Shown piece after piece: positions 1 through 8,694 of a stretch of 25,077 bases of DNA. Both the position numbers and the translations under genes were made by a program. The DNA comes from Guillardia theta CCMP2712 (lineage: Eukaryota; Cryptophyceae; Pyrenomonadales; Geminigeraceae), in contig NW_005434658.1 of the NCBI RefSeq assembly GCF_000315625.1, positions 33,435 through 58,511 on the forward strand, read 5' to 3'. The notes beneath the pieces were generated by a model. That model was not told where the DNA came from. It ran no database searches and was given only the letters and a program-made list of their open reading frames with translations. Position 1 is the first letter of the stretch; each line of letters opens with the position of its first letter.

Positions 1-60
1 CCTCCTCCCTCCCCCCCCCCCTCCCCCTCGCCCTCCTCTCTTCCTCCTCCAAGAACTTAC

Positions 61-590
61 CTGGTCTGCTGTCAGCGCGAACCCTGCTTCCAGGCTGTCC
101 TGGCTGCAAGCCAAGGCATGAGGAGGCGTTCCTGGTAGCAGCTAACCTGATACAATCACCTGCTCTTGCCGTCTCCCCCACGATATGAGATGAACTTGAC
201 TCCGTCTCGGTCGGAGACAGAAATGCTCTTCAGGCCCTTCACCTGTGAAGCTTTATCATACATTATGCCTTGCATTGTCTCTTGTGACCATCCGTTGCCT
301 CTTGCTTTCTTATGTCTGCCATTCCTTGCCTCTCTCCCTCTTCCCCAACCCGCTCCTTCTCCCACTGTTCCACACTTCCCCTCTCCCCCTCCTCTTTCCC
401 CTCCTCTTCTCCTTCTCCCGCTTTCCCTCCTCATCATCATCCTCCTCCTCCTCCTCCTCCTCCCCATCCTCCTCATCCTCCTCCTCCTCCTCCTCCTCCT
501 CCTCCTCCTCCTCCTCCTCCTCCTCCTCCTCCTCCTCACCTGAGCCGTCAGCGTTGCCAGCGCTTCCTCTACTTCCCTCGCCGCCTCCAT
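61..590 (-). CDS. LAMTOR3: LAMTOR3 (MP1), Ragulator subunit, 5' part, partial at window edge
   Basis: Three exons are visible on the minus strand: 590-540, 242-160 and 103-61. The last ends in a GTAAGT donor at 60-55, so the gene continues off the left edge. The spliced protein reads through VKGLKSISVSDRDGV and EAGFALTADQ, which match the LAMTOR3/MP1 signatures VEGLHAIVVSDRDGV and the following ATDQ. In the family this is a Roadblock/LC7-fold scaffold of the lysosomal Ragulator complex, which anchors Rag GTPases and MAPK/mTORC1 signalling. Phases agree at both joints (0, then 2/1). The start at 590 gives a family-like 17-residue leader before VKGL; an in-frame ATG at 641 would add 17 residues and another at 677 still more. 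The first intron carries a long triplet repeat. It is divergent from BBS5. The identification rests on about 58 residues and looks secure; the exact start does not. Confidence 0.85.
431..537. repeat. (CCT)n / (AGG)n triplet microsatellite in LAMTOR3 intron 1
   Basis: A nearly pure run of CTC/CCT triplets with a few CAT interruptions. Read on the gene's sense strand, the intron opens GTGAGG and goes straight into AGG repeats, so the array abuts the 5' splice site. It produces long poly-Arg, poly-Ser, poly-Pro and poly-Leu reading frames in several frames that are not genes. Confidence 0.95.
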
Positions 591-1043
591 CACGCCATGT
601 CCTTTGGGCTTGAGCGGGGATGCAGGTTTTTGAATGGCCATGTGACCAGTAAAGATGGGTGACCATAACGATCCCATGGCGGGACCAGTGGCGGGCAGTC
701 ATGGCAGTGTGGCGGGGAAGGCGGGGAAGGAGAGGAGGGAGACGAGGAGGAGGGGAACGAGAGTGAGGGTGAGGATAGATGAAAGGGAGGAATAGCAGTC
801 TACCAGGAGGGGGAAGAGGAGGGAGGCGGAGGAGGCGGAGGAGGCGGAGGAGGCGGAGGAACAATCCAGGGGGGATAGGACCTGACAAGCAATATTCCAA
901 CCTCTCCTCCCTCTCCTCCCTCCCCTCCCTCCCTCCCTCTCCTTTCTCTCCTCCCCTGGCCCTGCTGCATCCTCTCAAAGTGTGATGCACCTTCCTCCCA
1001 CTGACTCTGCAATGCAGTCCCCCCCCCCCCCCCCTCGAGCAAC
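591..1043. promoter_or_regulatory. Divergent intergenic region between LAMTOR3 and BBS5
   Basis: About 450 bp between the two divergent starts, so it must hold both promoters. It contains two GTGACC half-sites (642-647 and 659-664), the first followed directly by AGTAAA, which resembles an imperfect ciliary X-box (GTNRCC-RGYAAC). It also has a GGAGGC hexamer array at 824-860, a strand switch from purine-rich (680-860) to CT-rich (900-960), and a run of 16 C at 1019-1034 just before the BBS5 start. No TATA box is obvious. The promoter role is inferred from position only. Confidence 0.45.
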
Positions 1044-2024
1044 ATGGCGGTCACGGACAGGGAGAAGGAGGAAGACTGGTACGACCGCGAGATCAGGTTC
1101 GACGTGCGACCGGCTCAGCTGGAGCTGAGGAGAGGAGAGTTCACCATCGACACGATGGACTCGGTGGAGGACACGAAGGGGAACAACGGAGAGGCTGGTA
1201 TCCTGCACGTCACCAACCTCAGGATGATGTGGCTATCAAAGTCGTCTCATAGGACCAACCTGAGCATCGGCTATGGCTGCATCGTCAACATCAACATCCG
1301 CACGGCGAACTCGCGGCTCAAGGGCCAGACGCAGGCTCTTTTCGTGCTGACCAAGTTCAACGGCAGCCGCTTCGAGTTCATCTTCACGAACCTCGCCAAG
1401 GAGAGCCCCAGGCTCTTCACAACGGTGCAAGCTGTGTTCAGAGCGTACGACACCTCCAAGCTCTACCGCGACCTGAAGCTGCGAGGAGCGGTGATCAAGG
1501 ACAAGGAGCTGATCTTGCTCCCCGAGGAGAAGGTTCCAACTGCTCTCACTCCCCCTTGTTTGCTTGCCCTGTGTGCGCTCGTCCTCGCTCGCTGCCGTTA
1601 CGCGCGCTTGTCCTCGTCCTGACGTTTCTGTCAGATCTTCAACAAGATTCCTGGTGTTTGGAACCTCAGCGCAGATCAGGGCAACCTTGGAACTTTCTTC
1701 CTTACCAACGTGAGGATCGTGTGGTTTGCCAACCTTGCGGAGAACTTCAACGTTAGCATCCCTTACATACAGATAAAAAACATCAAGGTGACTTTCCCTC
1801 CCTCCCCTTGCCTCTCCCTCCTTTCTCCCATCCGCTTGCCTCCCTCCCTCTCCCCCCTCCCTCCCTCCCTCCCTCCCTGCTGGTTTTCTCTTGTCATATC
1901 TGAGACACTTTTGCTTTTTTCGCCTTCAAGTTCTTCTCGCATTGGCCTCTGACTGCTTGCTGTTGCACCAGGTGCGAGAGTCAAAGTTTGGTCCAGCACT
2001 TGTCATTCACACGAAGTGAGGGGA

Positions 2025-2055
<31 letters not shown>

Positions 2056-3228
2056 GCAGCGGAGGAGAGGGAGGGAGCGAGGGAGGAGGAGGGGAAGGGA
2101 GAGGAGGAGGGGCAGGGAGGACGAGGACGAGGACGAGGACGAAGACGAGGAAAGTTCTCAAACTGATCTTATATTGGTGCTCCCAGACAACGGAGCGGGT
2201 CATACGTGCTCGGATTCCGGGTAGATCCTCCGGTTCCGAAACTTGCCATCGTCATGAAGGAGGTTGGTTGCCCTTGCGGGGACCCGGGAGATGTTGGTTG
2301 ACGCTTCTTGAACAGATCACTTCTTTGTATGAGACCTATTCCACTGAGCCCATCTATGGTGTGCAGGTAAGTTTTGAGATGCGATGCGATGCGATGAGAT
2401 GAGATGAGATGAGATGAGATGAGATGAGATGAGATGGGGCGATGGGGATGGGGGGCGGGAACTCATGATAGCTTGTGAGGAGCTTGTGGGGGCAGCGCTC
2501 ACTGACATGAGCTCGTCTTCAACAGTACATCGTCGAGGAGCAGGCTCCGAAGCTGAAGGACCTGCAAGTAGGAAGCTGACTACCCCGCGTCGTCGTGCTG
2601 AGAGGAGACATCATCGCAGGTCCAGCGGGTGGTCGACGACGTGGAAATCATCGACAACGATGAAGGTGATGGGATCAACGTCTGTGAGGCTGAGCTGTGA
2701 CGGTGGTGCCTGTCTGCCGCAGCCAACTATGACGCTCTTGCTGCCTACTGCACCGACGGGTCACAGGGAGTTGACAGGTGAAGGACGTTGTTGTATCCCT
2801 TGCTGCGGCTCAGGGAACCTCCGCCCCCGCGCTCCTCCTCATGTCATATGAGGAACAGCTTTCATAGCTTTCGTCTCGCTCCCTTCCTCCTTCATTTCCC
2901 GTTTTCGATGCCTTTGTTTTCCTCTCCTTGCCTTTCCTCATCCTCCTGCCTTCCTCTACCTCCTCTCTTTCCTCCTCCTTTCGCTCTTTCTCGCCCCCCT
3001 ATCTCTCCTTCTCCTCCTCCTCCCTCTCCTCCTTCACCTCCTCCTCCCTCTCCTCCTCTTCCTGCTGCACTAGGTGATCATCTATCTTCAGAGATCCTGT
3101 ATACAATGACCATCTCGGTCTTGCCGTCGAAACGTTGCCGGTGAGAAAGAGGGGAAAGCACAACGACAGGCTGATATGATTGCCTTCAGGAAAATCTCAC
3201 CATCGAGCAACTTTGGAGTGTTTTGTGA
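1044..3228 (+). CDS. BBS5: BBS5, BBSome subunit with two PH-like (DM16) repeats
   Basis: Ten exons join in frame: 1044-1532, 1635-1787, 1972-2015, 2187-2262, 2316-2366, 2526-2567, 2620-2683, 2723-2777, 3092-3140 and 3190-3228, giving 353 residues (human BBS5 is 341). The match to BBS5 is end to end: [20 protein letters not shown] near residue 33, [20 protein letters not shown], the second repeat with [15 protein letters not shown], then [12 protein letters not shown] and the acidic C-terminal [11 protein letters not shown]5 is a subunit of the BBSome coat that carries membrane proteins in and out of cilia; its PH-like folds are reported to bind phosphoinositides. Every intron is GT-AG and every phase fits. 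Two donors are unusual (GTTCCA, GTTGGT). Introns 3, 5 and 8 are enlarged by simple repeats. The gene implies a ciliated organism and ends convergently towards the next gene. Confidence 0.96.
2016..2151. repeat. GGA/GACGAG-rich repeat filling BBS5 intron 3
   Basis: The intron starts GTGAGG and becomes GGGGAGGGGGAGGAGGAGG almost at once, then shifts to GAGGAC hexamers at 2118-2150. It ends in a normal acceptor at 2186. It is purine-only over most of its length. Confidence 0.9.
2376..2436. repeat. (GATGA)n pentanucleotide repeat in BBS5 intron 5
   Basis: About twelve pentamers: three GATGC units followed by GATGA units. The array starts roughly ten bases downstream of the GTAAGT donor at 2367. 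Confidence 0.95.
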
Positions 3229-3865
3229 TGAGATTGAGGAGTGAGAGGCAGGAGGAGGAGGAGGAGGAGGAGGAGGAGGAGGAGGAGGAGGAGGAGGAGG
3301 AGGAGGAGAGGGAGAAATTACTGGGTGTTGACGTGAAAGGAAGAGGCTGTGGATAGAAAGGGGAGGAAGAAGGGTGGAGACGACGCATGGAAATTGAGGA
3401 AATTTGATGGACGATGGAAGAAAGAAGGGAAATGATAGAGGGAGACTCGTTGCTAAAAGACGATGTCGAGAAACAAGATTGCATGAAGAGTAATGTGAAG
3501 CACGACATTTGTGTTGATGTACAAGATTTGCTATGATTACAAACACTGAATAGATGTACAAGCCCCTGTAAGGAGCAAAACTGCGGACGCGGATGCGGAC
3601 TTGAAAGCAGAGCAGGGAGTCAGGAAAACTCTCCTCCTCCTCCTGCTCTCTCCTCCTTGTTGACTCCTGACACCTCCTCCCCTCCTCCCTGCCGTCCTCG
3701 TCCTCCTCCTCGTCCTCCTCCTCGTCCAAACACACTCACTATCCTCTCGCTGCCGCCTCCTCCATCATTTCTCGCCCTTCAAACTTGCATTCTCGCTCAT
3801 GAGCCTTTCAATAATCGTGTCGCTTCTTTGAATGCACTTGTCCTTGTTCTCGACCTACCATCCCA
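3229..3865. other. Convergent intergenic region with (GGA)n array
   Basis: 637 bp between the BBS5 stop and the stop of the coiled-coil gene on the other strand. It holds a pure GGA array at 3250-3308 and a CT-rich stretch at 3630-3730. I see no conserved coding exon. The Arg/Glu/Pro/Ser-rich reading frames here come from the repeats. It presumably contains both 3' UTRs. Confidence 0.6.
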
Positions 3866-4495
3866 TCAGGACCGCAGGGAGGATGCAAACACCTTCACCA
3901 GCTTCTCCAGCTGCTCCACCTTGCCGCAGACCTCCCGCATCCTCTCCATCTCTGACCTGGCAGTACCACCGGTGAAGACAGGATCGCAAACAATCACAGA
4001 GAAATTGAGCTCTACCTCAAGCCCTCCTGCGCCTTCTCCGCCTCCTTCAGCTTGGCATCCTTCTCCTTCAGCCAGCCCTCGGCGCTGCTCAGCTCCTTCT
4101 CAAACCTCCTCGTCTTGCCCCAGCACACGTCAGCCCCTCCCTCCCGCTGCCAGCGTCAAGGTCAAAGTACCTCCTGCTGCAATTGTGCGCTGATCCTGGC
4201 GATCTCGGAGGAAAACTGCTTCCCTTCCCTCGTCTTCTCTTCCTTAGTTGCTCGCAGCTCCTCCTCTATCCCCTTCGTCTTCTCCATCAGCTGCCAAAGA
4301 AGCATCAGCAGGAGGTTGAAGGCTGCTGTTCCGGTGTTACAAAGGTGACTTTCTCCGCCAGCGAGCGATTCTCCTCCTGCAGGTAACGAATGTCCTTGAC
4401 CATCTTGCTCTGCGGAATATAAAGAATCACACAGAGTAGGGTGGAAGGGAGACGATGAAGACATCATCCTCATCATCATCATCATCATCATCATC

Positions 4496-4527
<32 letters not shown>

Positions 4528-7086
4528 GTCAATCAATCAATCACAACAAACAAACAAACAAAAAAAAAGACAAACAACCACAACCACAACCGAGATGACA
4601 CTGAACATCAACATCAGAACCACGAAACACTCGTCTCCTCACATGTTCATCCTGAACGCTTGCCAGCTTAGTCTCGATCTTCATCTTCTCACTCTGGCCC
4701 GAGCAAACTCCCTGCCCCCACCCTCAGCATCCCTCCAGCACATAGACACCTCCCATTCACATGCTCTAGCTCCTCTATCTTCTCCTTCTGCTCCCTTGAC
4801 ATCTGCGTTGCCCTGTCCAGCTCCTCCTGCAGTTTCCTTCTGCAGTGATCCTCCTCCTCCTGTGCCCCCCCCTAGTCAGTATGCTCGAGGCCTCGAGCGC
4901 AGGGGATCTGACCTCTCTCCTCCTCTTCTCTGCTTGCAGACTCTCGATCTGCTCCTCCTGCCGCTTCAAGGAGCCCACCATCTCCTTCTTCTCCCTTGAC
5001 ATCTGCACCTCACAGATCAGGATCTCCTCCTCCTCCTCCTCCTCCTCCTCCTCCTCCTCCTCCTCCTCCTCCTCCTCCTCCTCCTCCTCCTCCTCACTTC
5101 TTCTACAGTTCGTCCGAGGTCAGCGGCTCGCTTCTCAATAGCCGACTTCTCCTCTTGTAGGGACTTGATCAACTTCTCCTGCTCCTGCCTCCTCCTCTCC
5201 TCCTGCTCCCTCCGCGCCTTCTCCTCCTTCCCAGCCCTGTCCACCTCGGCCTCAAGCTCTCTCACTCGCTTCCTCGAGCTGCATCCCACCGTCAGCCCAA
5301 CGTCAACGGCTCCGACAAGACTCTACAAACCTCTCAGTCGCCATGTTCGCCTTGTCTAATTCACTCCTCGACCTCGCTAGCTCCTTCGCGCTCTCCTCCG
5401 CCTTACACATTCTCACTCATGAAAAACGACAACTTGTCCTGATACCTGCTGTCTCAATCGCTCCTTCTCTTCCTTGTCTTTCTTCTGTTCCTCAAGCAAC
5501 TTGCCCAGTGCTTCGGTCTTCTCCGCCAACATTGCTTGCAACTTCAGATTCTGCAAGAAACTCAGTTGAGTGCCACCACCATCATCATCATCATCATCAC
5601 TACCACCAGCGCCATCAGCAGCATTACCACTATCACCATCGCCAACTCCTTCTCCGGAACTATCATTATCAATTTTCATCATCATCATCACCATCACCAT
5701 CACCATCACCATCACCATCAGCAGCATTACCACTATCACCATCGCCATCACCATCGCCATCACCATCGCCATCACCATCACCATCACCATCATCATCGCC
5801 ATCATCACCTGGTCTTGACTATCTCGACTGTCCGAGCTCAAATTTTGCAAGGTCTCCGTCAGCCCCTTAATCTTCTCCTCGTCCTCCTTCATCTTCTTGT
5901 CGGCAAATTGCATCCTTTCCGTCAGAGCACTCAGCTCCTGCGCTTGTGAGGCGATGACAGCGTCTCGTCCCTTCACTTCTTGCTCTGACTGTATCAGCTG
6001 CCCAGTCCTCTCACCTAAATCTTTCTTTGTCCTCTCCAACTCTACTTTCAACGCCTCTCCCTCCCTCTCTAGCCCGGATACCTTTCCCTCCAGTGTGCTT
6101 CTGGTATGTATCAACATCGCCTCAAGCTTCGTGCACGTCTGCTGTGTTGGAACAAGCTCTTCTTCCCTCAACTTCTTCATCGCATTTTGTAGTGATAAAC
6201 TCTCGCTCTTCACCTGCTGCAGCTGTTTGTTCAGATCCCCTATCACATTGAAGCTGTCGTCCTTGGATCTCTGCAAGGTCTCAAGGCTCTGGCTGAGACT
6301 GTTCTTCTCTGACTGCAACACTGACATTTTATCTTGCATCACAGACATCTCCTTCTCGTATCGCAACTTGTCTCCTTCCAGCGCCTCCACCCTGCCACGG
6401 AACATCGCCAGGTCCTGCTCATACTTCTTGACCTGAATCGTAAGCTTCCTCCCTTCTTCCTCAGACTTCCTCGCCCTCTCCTGCTTGCTTCTGACATCAT
6501 CTTCAAGTCTTTGACACTTTGCATTCGTCTCCTTCATCTTCTCTGCGGTGCTGAACAACTCCTGCTCCAACACCGACAAGGCGCTCTTGGAGGTTTTCGC
6601 ATGCTCGCGCGCTTCATGCAGCGCGGCTTCCAGCGTCGCAAGGTTCCTGTCCTTGGCCGTCGACTTGAGCATCTCATCTTTCATCAGATCGTATTCCTTG
6701 CTCATGGCAAGCGCACTCTTCTCCAGCTCCTCCGCCTTCTTCTTCAGCTTCTTGTTCTTCTCAATCTCCTCGTCCAGCCGCTTCTCAGTGTTGGAATACT
6801 TCTCGAGCAGCTGATCAAACGCCTCCTTCCTTCTTGCATGCTCTTTCTGTAGCTCTTGCAGACTCTGCTGCCCCTTCTCTTCAACCTGCACGGTACCACG
6901 CGGGGTCTCCTTTGCCTGGTGCCGCCTTCCCGATGGCAGGGAGGAGGACGACGACGACGACGAGCGAGAGAGTGAGGAGAGAGAGGAAGAGATTGGTAGA
7001 CCTGAAGGATGAGAGGAGGAGGAGGGAGGCCTGATCGAAGGAAGCTTCTTCCCTTCCTCCATTCCGCTCCTCCTCCCTTCCTTCAT
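3866..7086 (-). CDS. Large coiled-coil protein of unknown function
   Basis: Eleven minus-strand exons join in frame: 7086-5809, 5550-5446, 5401-5331, 5278-5098, 5008-4913, 4826-4761, 4693-4643, 4409-4350, 4290-4171, 4113-4016 and 3956-3866, giving about 738 residues. The first ~60 residues are basic, then Ser-rich (serine run near residue 45). From about residue 70 to the end it is almost continuous heptad coiled coil, rich in E, K, Q and L, with no transmembrane segment, no catalytic motif and few cysteines. A related stretch (QMSRE followed by K/E-rich sequence) occurs in exons 5 and 6, hinting at internal duplication. I recognise no family; golgin-, myosin-tail- or centriole-type structural proteins all look similar at this level. 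Several introns (4827-4912, 4694-4760) are short, while three are inflated by microsatellites. The 258-nt first intron is a multiple of three without a stop, so retention is formally possible. The ATG at 7086 is the first clean one. Confidence 0.75.
4461..4569. repeat. Compound ATC / AATC / AAAC microsatellite in an intron of the coiled-coil gene
   Basis: Three simple repeats sit head to tail on the plus strand: CAT triplets, then CAATCAAT tetramers, then AAAC tetramers ending in an A run. All lie inside the 4410-4642 intron. Confidence 0.95.
5024..5095. repeat. (CTC)n triplet array at the donor of an intron of the coiled-coil gene
   Basis: About 24 uninterrupted CTC triplets. On the gene's sense strand the intron reads GTGAGG then AGG repeats, so the array begins at the 5' splice site (5097). 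Confidence 0.95.
5571..5808. repeat. ATC/ACC-type hexamer repeat in intron 1 of the coiled-coil gene
   Basis: Imperfect CATCAC and CATCGC hexamers with CAT triplets. In sense orientation the donor GTGATG is itself the first unit of the GATGGT-like array. The repeat encodes Met/Val or His-rich frames if translated, which look unlike the flanking coiled coil. This supports its being an intron (5808-5551, ending TTCTTGCAG). Confidence 0.85.
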
Positions 7087-7409
7087 TGCCCGATCGCCAT
7101 GCGCCAACGGCAGGTCGACGGTTATTCTTGTGTAACGTCGATAGAATTGAAGGGGCGGGCAGAGGACCGGGCCCGGCGGCCCGGCGCCCGGCCCGACGGT
7201 GATCAGACAGCCGCTGAGCCAGGCTGCCCCCCGGGGCTAGTGGGATAAGTGTACAAGTCACTCAAGTTTCACTGATAATCACTGCCGGAGTCCGGGCGGA
7301 CTCCGTATCATGAAGTTAAGTCACGCCGCGTCTGAGTCCGATCCGAGTCAAGGCCCTTGATCGGTTCGGCCGTTGAATGTGCCGCTGCACCTTGTGAAGC
7401 CTCGAGGTC
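7087..7409. other. Intergenic spacer with GC-rich palindromic island
   Basis: 323 bp between the RWP-RK stop and the coiled-coil start, both minus-strand genes. It holds a GGGCCCGGCGGCCCGGC block near 7168-7190 and a perfect hairpin at 7286-7305 (8-bp stems, 4-base loop). The same GC block recurs near 16870 and, with one change, near 20480. No coding exon is visible. It must include the promoter of the coiled-coil gene. Confidence 0.6.
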
Positions 7410-8694
7410 TCAGAGTTCATCTCGGCTCGGAGGCTGGTCTCCCGGTTCATCCAACTCGATGTCAGACAGATCGAAGTCCACCTGTACTTCGGGAGTCAGT
7501 CACATCATCCCGGGCATGATGAAGTTAAGCGCAAAACTCTCGGACTCTCACACGCACCGGCGGTGGGTGCACCATCGTGCTCCTTCTCCTCCTCCTTCCA
7601 ACGTGCTTGTAAGGCCACTTCTCTAACCCCAGTCTTCTGCAAACAACTTTCAACGTAGACTTGCCAATCCCCTGGCAAGCACGTCAGGTCCCGAGCGAGC
7701 AAGGATGAGGGGTCAAGAACTTTACCAGCTTCTTCGAGGCCTCCTGCATGCTCTGATCGAAGTGACTAGACAGAGTCTCGTAGCTGATCTCCACTTTGTT
7801 CTTTCCAGTCAAACTGCCCTTCCGAGCGCAGACTATCACTATGGGGCCTCCATCCGCCTCCTCTCCTCCAGCCGCCTCCTCCAATTTTCGCGACTCCTCT
7901 TCTCTCCTTGTGGAGCCTGAGATGTCGCCATTCAAGACCATCGCGGCAGAGAACCCTGCCAGCTCTTCATCTGACGATTCTCGAGGATGTTCCTCAGGCA
8001 TTTGTGAGAATGCTTGTCTGGCTGGGAGGTAGCTGAAGGTCTGATCTGTCTGCAAGTCTTGTGCTACCACATCCGTCGCATTCTGCTGGACGTCTGCTGG
8101 AAGAGAGCTCGGCGGGCCCAGCATGGCTACCCCCGCGTAGCTCAGCCGCGCCCCATCGTCTAGGCCGCAGGGCATTAAGACCACTTGACCGTACGACGGT
8201 CTGTCGCAGCTGAGTCCTCCTGCTGAGGTGGTCGGATGACCTGCAGGCGTCAGATCTCCCGGAGTTGTGCCATTGTGACAAGTCTCGTCTCCCTCTCTCC
8301 AGACATGCTGGCCCCACGCGTCCTGTCTGCAAGCATCGTTGTATGCTGGTAGCATGTCGCTCTGGGAAGCAGACAGGAAGTCTTGATGTGCATGCCCTGA
8401 TATGTACACATTCTCTGAAATGTTGACGTATGGATCGGCAAGATTGACGAGGCTCTGTTGACACTCACCAGTGACTGGAAGATGGAGTTGGCATGGAGCT
8501 TGCGTGTCCTGCTGCAGGTCCGTCATGCGCGCATGACCACAACTTGTTTCTGCGCTGCTTGTTCCGTTGACATAGGGATAGTAGCACGCGACATGGGGTG
8601 ACATCCACTCCGTAAGAGGCGGGCATGATGTGGTATTCAAGGGGAAGGGCGAACTTGGATCCTGCATGGAAATGTTCTGCTGATCCATCATCAT
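7410..8694 (-). CDS. RWP-RK domain transcription factor
   Basis: Exons 8694-7726, 7671-7558 and 7481-7410 give 384 residues. Joining exons 1 and 2 at phase 0 builds an RWP-RK domain at about residues 300-347: VEISYETLSSHFDQSMQEA, then KKLGIGKSTLKVVCRRLG, then LEKWPYKH. This follows the family pattern of a first helix (IS-x-E-x-L...F...EA...LG), a T-x-LK...CR helix and the RWPxRK signature, here as KWPYKH. RWP-RK proteins are DNA-binding regulators (NLP and RKD groups in plants, linked to nitrate response and gametogenesis); the target here is unknown. The first 290 residues are Gln/Ser/Pro-rich and low in charge, like an activation region. The third exon adds an acidic tail (DFDLSDIELDE) and is inferred from a phase-0 GTGCGT donor and CAG acceptor. 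If it is not used, exon 2 runs to a stop at 7525. No NLP-type PB1 domain is present. Confidence 0.85.

Noticed and set aside
166-990. Several long open frames rich in Arg, Ser, Pro, Leu or Glu on both strands
   Set aside because: They are translations of the CCT/AGG array and CT-rich DNA; the real exons of LAMTOR3 lie on the minus strand at their margins.
3088-3735. Minus-strand open frame of 215 codons
   Set aside because: Dominated by the GGA array and CT-rich DNA, overlaps the last BBS5 exons, and shows no family pattern.
2376-5095. Repeat arrays considered as CRISPR-like or as transposon ends
   Set aside because: They are simple microsatellites with 3-6 base units, no spacers and no terminal inverted repeats or target duplications.
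5536-5949. His- and Thr/Ile-rich frames on the plus strand
   Set aside because: They are readings of the CATCAC repeat in an intron of the minus-strand coiled-coil gene.
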